Under the pieces are notes generated by a model that saw only the letters and a program-made list of their open reading frames with translations, was not told where the DNA came from and ran no database searches. From NCBI GenBank assembly GCA_964019335.1, contig OZ025718.1, positions 186,001-250,000 on the forward strand: a stretch of 64,000 bases of DNA. Direction: 5' to 3'. Source of the DNA: Diplonema japonicum. Taxonomy: Eukaryota > Euglenozoa > Diplonemea > Diplonemida > Diplonemidae. Within the stretch, counting starts at the first letter, position 1, and each line of letters starts with the position of its first letter. This document shows positions 61,454-64,000 of the stretch, piece by piece. The position numbers and the translations under genes are program-made.

Positions 61454-61456
<3 letters not shown>
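59584..61456 (-). CDS. F-box protein with long coiled coil
   Basis: Exons 61456-60098, 60023-59826 and 59772-59584 give 581 residues. Residues 1-48 are F-box-like (GTLELIFTFCEAQSIREYGL, VNKDWA, VWKELCMTRHG). Residues ~100-270 are disordered, Pro/Ser/Thr/Glu-rich. From ~280 to the end is coiled coil (VIQMQLEAEKSRLSSKLYLT, ELQKEQKRNRELQAKD), with a polyglutamine patch near the C-terminus. Introns 60024-60097 (74 nt, GTGTTT..AAACAG) and 59773-59825 (53 nt, GTGTGG..AAACAG) keep the heptad pattern in frame. Likely an SCF receptor or a structural protein; the partner is unknown. Confidence 0.75.
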
Positions 61457-61497
<41 letters not shown>

Positions 61498-61623
61498 TTT
61501 TCAGAAAAAAAAAATCTAAATTCTACACTTTTTTTTTTTTTTTTTTTTTTTTCCCCCGAGCAGTGCTTGTTAAATGTAATATAAAAAAAAAGAAAAAAAA
61601 AATGAACAACAACGCCAGCAAGC

Positions 61624-61664
<41 letters not shown>

Positions 61665-61682
61665 TTGCCTTCTTTGCTGTTT

Positions 61683-62069
61683 TCACCTAAACGCACGCAA
61701 TTCGAGGTTAGAATATTCATTGATAGGTGAGAGCACCTTAGCCCATGACACACCGGTAGAGAATATGGCGTGCGTCTCTTTAGGTGACCCCGCCCGCGGG
61801 TGCACAATTTCGGAAAAGATGGGTTCAGGCACCCATACGCCTGTGGACGATGCTGTTCTGTCCCAGGGTATCTCGTTGGCGTACTGCACCTCGTCGAGAG
61901 TGGACAGCGGCAGGTAGCTGTATCCAAAGATGCTTGCGACTCCTTTAGGCCCTTTACCTATCTTGTCGGTTGCAACAGTGCCTCGAAACATCACTGTGTC
62001 CCCAACCGGTAGGAACACAGCACCTCCGATCCCTACTGCAGATGCGACACATCCAAGGGCTTTTTTCAT
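61683..62069 (-). CDS. Small protein with N-terminal hydrophobic segment, unknown
   Basis: The product is 128 residues from MKKALGCVASAVGIGGAVFL, which is either a signal peptide or membrane anchor. The body (FRGTVATDKIGKGPKGVASI, VWVPEPIFSEIVHP, ETHAIFSTGVSWAKVL) is mixed and not recognised. The upstream in-frame extension is Lys/Phe/Pro low complexity and is excluded. Confidence 0.6.
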   Translation of the reverse strand: MKKALGCVASAVGIGGAVFLPVGDTVMFRGTVATDKIGKGPKGVASIFGYSYLPLSTLDEVQYANEIPWDRTASSTGVWVPEPIFSEIVHPRAGSPKETHAIFSTGVSWAKVLSPINEYSNLELRAFR

Positions 62070-62366
62070 GAGATTGAGGGTTATTTTGGAGGATGTGGGA
62101 GTGAGGGGTGTCTTCCTTTCCTTTTTTTTTTTCTTCCCCCCTTTTTTTATTTCCTTCTTTTTTGTTTGGGAAAAAGTGGGGGGGAAGAAGAAAAAATGAT
62201 TGCTTTTTTTTCCTAGGAGAAAAAGAAAGGGGGGGGAGGGGGGGGGAAGTCGGTTGCGGTGATTGTGCAAAGCCGGCCTTAAAAAAAAGAGGGGGGAGGA
62301 GGAGGAGAAGTTTTTTTTTTTTTTTCCCTTCAAATTTTTTTTTTTTCGAAATTCTTTTTTTTTTCT

Positions 62367-62444
62367 TCACGCACGGCCTACCATAGCAGCCACCTTTGGT
62401 ACCGCGAGCATAAGGAACGGAGCTCTTGCATACCATGTGATCTG

Positions 62445-62477
<33 letters not shown>

Positions 62478-62868
62478 CCGTCTATACCTCATTCAGAAGG
62501 AGCGTCAAAACGAGGTCTGTGACAGTTTCGGGTTTCAAGGTACTGGCGTAGGGGCCTACGACCGGCCACGATACAATTGACTCACGCATGGAATCAACGT
62601 TTTCCTTGCCTACCCAAGTGATGGCTGTTGAGCTGATCCCAGTCACCCCCACACCGAGGAAAATAATGACTGTCGCCACCAAGTACTCTACACTGGTCAG
62701 AACCCCTGCCACTAACCCGTACTTCCTCACCATATCCATCATGCCCATCTTCTTCTCGGGCTTCTGTTTCTGTCGCGCACGTGCTTCACTTGCTGACCAA
62801 CACCATCTTCTCGCCACCAATCCTCTCCCAGCTCCTCTGCACGCCATAAAGCCTGAGTGTCGGAGCAT
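62367..62868 (-). CDS. DUF1279/FAM210-like mitochondrial membrane protein
   Basis: Exons 62868-62488 and 62441-62367 give 151 residues. The first ~30 residues (MLRHSGFMACRGAGRGLVAR) look like a mitochondrial presequence. RKYGLVAGVLTSVEYLVATV starts a membrane domain; the spliced C-terminus ITWYARAPFLMLAVPKVAAM resembles the RxPxTxxxxPKVAR end of DUF1279. The 46-nt intron 62442-62487 (GTATAG..ACCCAG) is needed to obtain that end. Similarity is moderate. Confidence 0.6.
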
Positions 62869-63178
62869 TGTTCCCTACCCCCCTTTTAATCACCGGCCTT
62901 TTCTTTTCTTTTTTTTTTTTTTTTTTTTTTGTCGAGGAAAATAATAAAAATAAAAAAATAGGGAGTGTAACAACTTAAAAAAAAAAAAAAAAAAAAAAAA
63001 AGGGAGAGATAAAAGAATGTCCCCCCTTGTCTTTCTACTTGTCTACCCCTCCTTACTTTTCTCCTTTCCGGCTGTGTTGCCTTTCTCAAAAGTATCTACT
63101 CTTTTCTTCTTACCAGTTTCTTGCCCCCAGTTTCTTAAGCTGTATCACGGAAAATAAAAAAAAAAAAAGAAAAAAACT
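62869..63178. other. Intergenic homopolymers, no gene
   Basis: T and A runs around a short mixed stretch; nothing recognisable. Confidence 0.7.
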
Positions 63179-64000
63179 TCACTTCGCCATCTTCGGGATT
63201 ATGCCCTGCATGATCCGGTCCTTCACATGGGAGGGCAAGTCTATCAATGTAGGAAGCACCTCTTTATAATTTGCCACGGTGAAGTTGATGCAAGGATCCA
63301 ACACATCCAGCATGTTGTACCGGTAGCTGTGCGCCGCGATGCGAGCCACGTTCACCACGGACATCTTGCGAAACACGACTCCCTTGCAAGCGGACGTAAG
63401 GTAGTCACATCGGTAATAATCGGTCAAAGGTAGAATCTCCATGCAGAGTATAGGACACGATGGGAGGGGCCCCCCGTATAGAAGCTTCAAAAACGCAGCA
63501 AACGTCTCGACAAGAGGCTGCTCGTCGTCGAGAAATGTTGGGGCAAAAATAACACGGTTTGTCGTTTCCGACATTTGAGATTCAAACATATCTTGAAAAT
63601 GCTGGCAAGTGGCGGCGAGTATGCATCGGTGAGCGGAGAGCCGTTCGCCTCGAACCTCAATAGTGACGTCGGAAAACACGCTTTCATTGAACAGTTTTTC
63701 GCTAAACGTCCGGCTGAGCATCGTTTCATGCTCGTGCTGTAGAAACCCGTTTAAATTCAGCTCGAACAAATCGTTGTAACATGTTTTCCTGTCCCAGCCT
63801 CCAAATACGTACATAGATGCTCCAATCGCCACCGCAACGTGCGTATTTCTAGGAGATGGTGGGATCCCTTGCAAAACAGGAGTTTTCCAAGACATGTCCT
63901 TTAAACGCAAAATGTGCGTGTCGTTCATAAGAAGAGTTTGCGAGTAAGGTGGTTCTTGTTGAATCCAACCCCCGAAGAAAATTAGCATTTCTGTGGATGC
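63179..64000 (-). CDS. Kelch-BTB protein, 5' part beyond the window
   Basis: The frame is open to the right edge, so the N-terminus is missing or begins in another exon; a CCACAG just inside the edge could be a splice acceptor. Visible parts are two kelch blades (LIFFGGWIQQ; RNTHVAVAIGASMYVFGGWD), a BTB domain (SDVTIEVRGERLSAHRCILA, FQDMFESQMSE, FAAFLKLLYGG) and a BACK-like helical end. Kelch-before-BTB order resembles LZTR1-type CUL3 adaptors. Substrate unknown. Confidence 0.85.
   Translation of the reverse strand, partial: ASTEMLIFFGGWIQQEPPYSQTLLMNDTHILRLKDMSWKTPVLQGIPPSPRNTHVAVAIGASMYVFGGWDRKTCYNDLFELNLNGFLQHEHETMLSRTFSEKLFNESVFSDVTIEVRGERLSAHRCILAATCQHFQDMFESQMSETTNRVIFAPTFLDDEQPLVETFAAFLKLLYGGPLPSCPILCMEILPLTDYYRCDYLTSACKGVVFRKMSVVNVARIAAHSYRYNMLDVLDPCINFTVANYKEVLPTLIDLPSHVKDRIMQGIIPKMAK

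Noticed and set aside
1-64000. tRNA, rRNA, snRNA genes and CRISPR arrays
   Set aside because: No cloverleaf with a GTTCGANTC arm in a free interval, no rRNA cores, and no regularly spaced repeats were seen by eye; a tRNAscan/Infernal run would be the decisive test.

Overview
The window comes from a eukaryotic nuclear genome, most likely a flagellated protist. Protein-coding exons have mixed base composition and are separated by extreme homopolymer tracts (A, T, G or C runs up to about 60 bases). I find 36 host genes, and all 36 lie on the minus strand with no strand switch across 64 kb. This one-way array, together with A-rich leaders at many start codons, suggests polycistronic transcription with trans-splicing. 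That arrangement is known in Euglenozoa (diplonemids, kinetoplastids, euglenids) and dinoflagellates. A diplonemid-like organism fits best because introns and short intergenic gaps coexist, but this placement is inference; no spliced-leader or rRNA gene is present to confirm it.

Twenty-three cis-introns could be placed by restoring protein-family continuity across frame breaks or in-frame homopolymer inserts. They are tiny (mostly 35-65 nt), start with GTATG (or GTGTG), and end in CAG or AAG after an A-rich rather than a pyrimidine-rich stretch. Uninterrupted-frame predictions therefore miss or truncate several genes, including PHF5A, U2AF1, NAT10, PEMT, ARL1, DPY30, a cyclin and a K+ channel.

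Layout, left to right: a giant secreted or surface protein (F5/8C, LamG-like, DNRLRE), a coiled-coil protein, a TPR/EF-hand protein, PEMT, MOG1, PHF5A and two DOMON proteins (1-11.5 kb); a ubiquitin-like/ankyrin gene whose intron carries a decayed piggyBac element (12-15.7 kb); TPR proteins, an IQ-motif axonemal protein (DRC9-like), an adenylate cyclase and homoserine kinase (16-25 kb); retroelement remnants and dispersed repeats (26-28.9 kb); a dense block of housekeeping genes - F-box/kelch, NAT10, ARL1, U2AF1, SET methyltransferase, tRNA m7G methyltransferase (29-39 kb); a repeat-rich stretch with a K+ channel, DPY30 and nested transposons (39-47 kb); a nucleotide-sugar transporter and a tandem purple acid phosphatase pair (47-53 kb); and TMEM33-like, HORMA, cyclin, F-box coiled-coil, DUF1279-like and kelch-BTB genes (53-64 kb).

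The genes do not form one pathway. They share strand and architecture rather than function, although two splicing factors (PHF5A, U2AF1) and two RNA-modification enzymes (NAT10, METTL1-like) are present. The most unusual content is the splice-signal style, the coding-restricted identity with three divergent patches in the phosphatase pair, the nested transposons, and several short dispersed repeat families without an obvious name.
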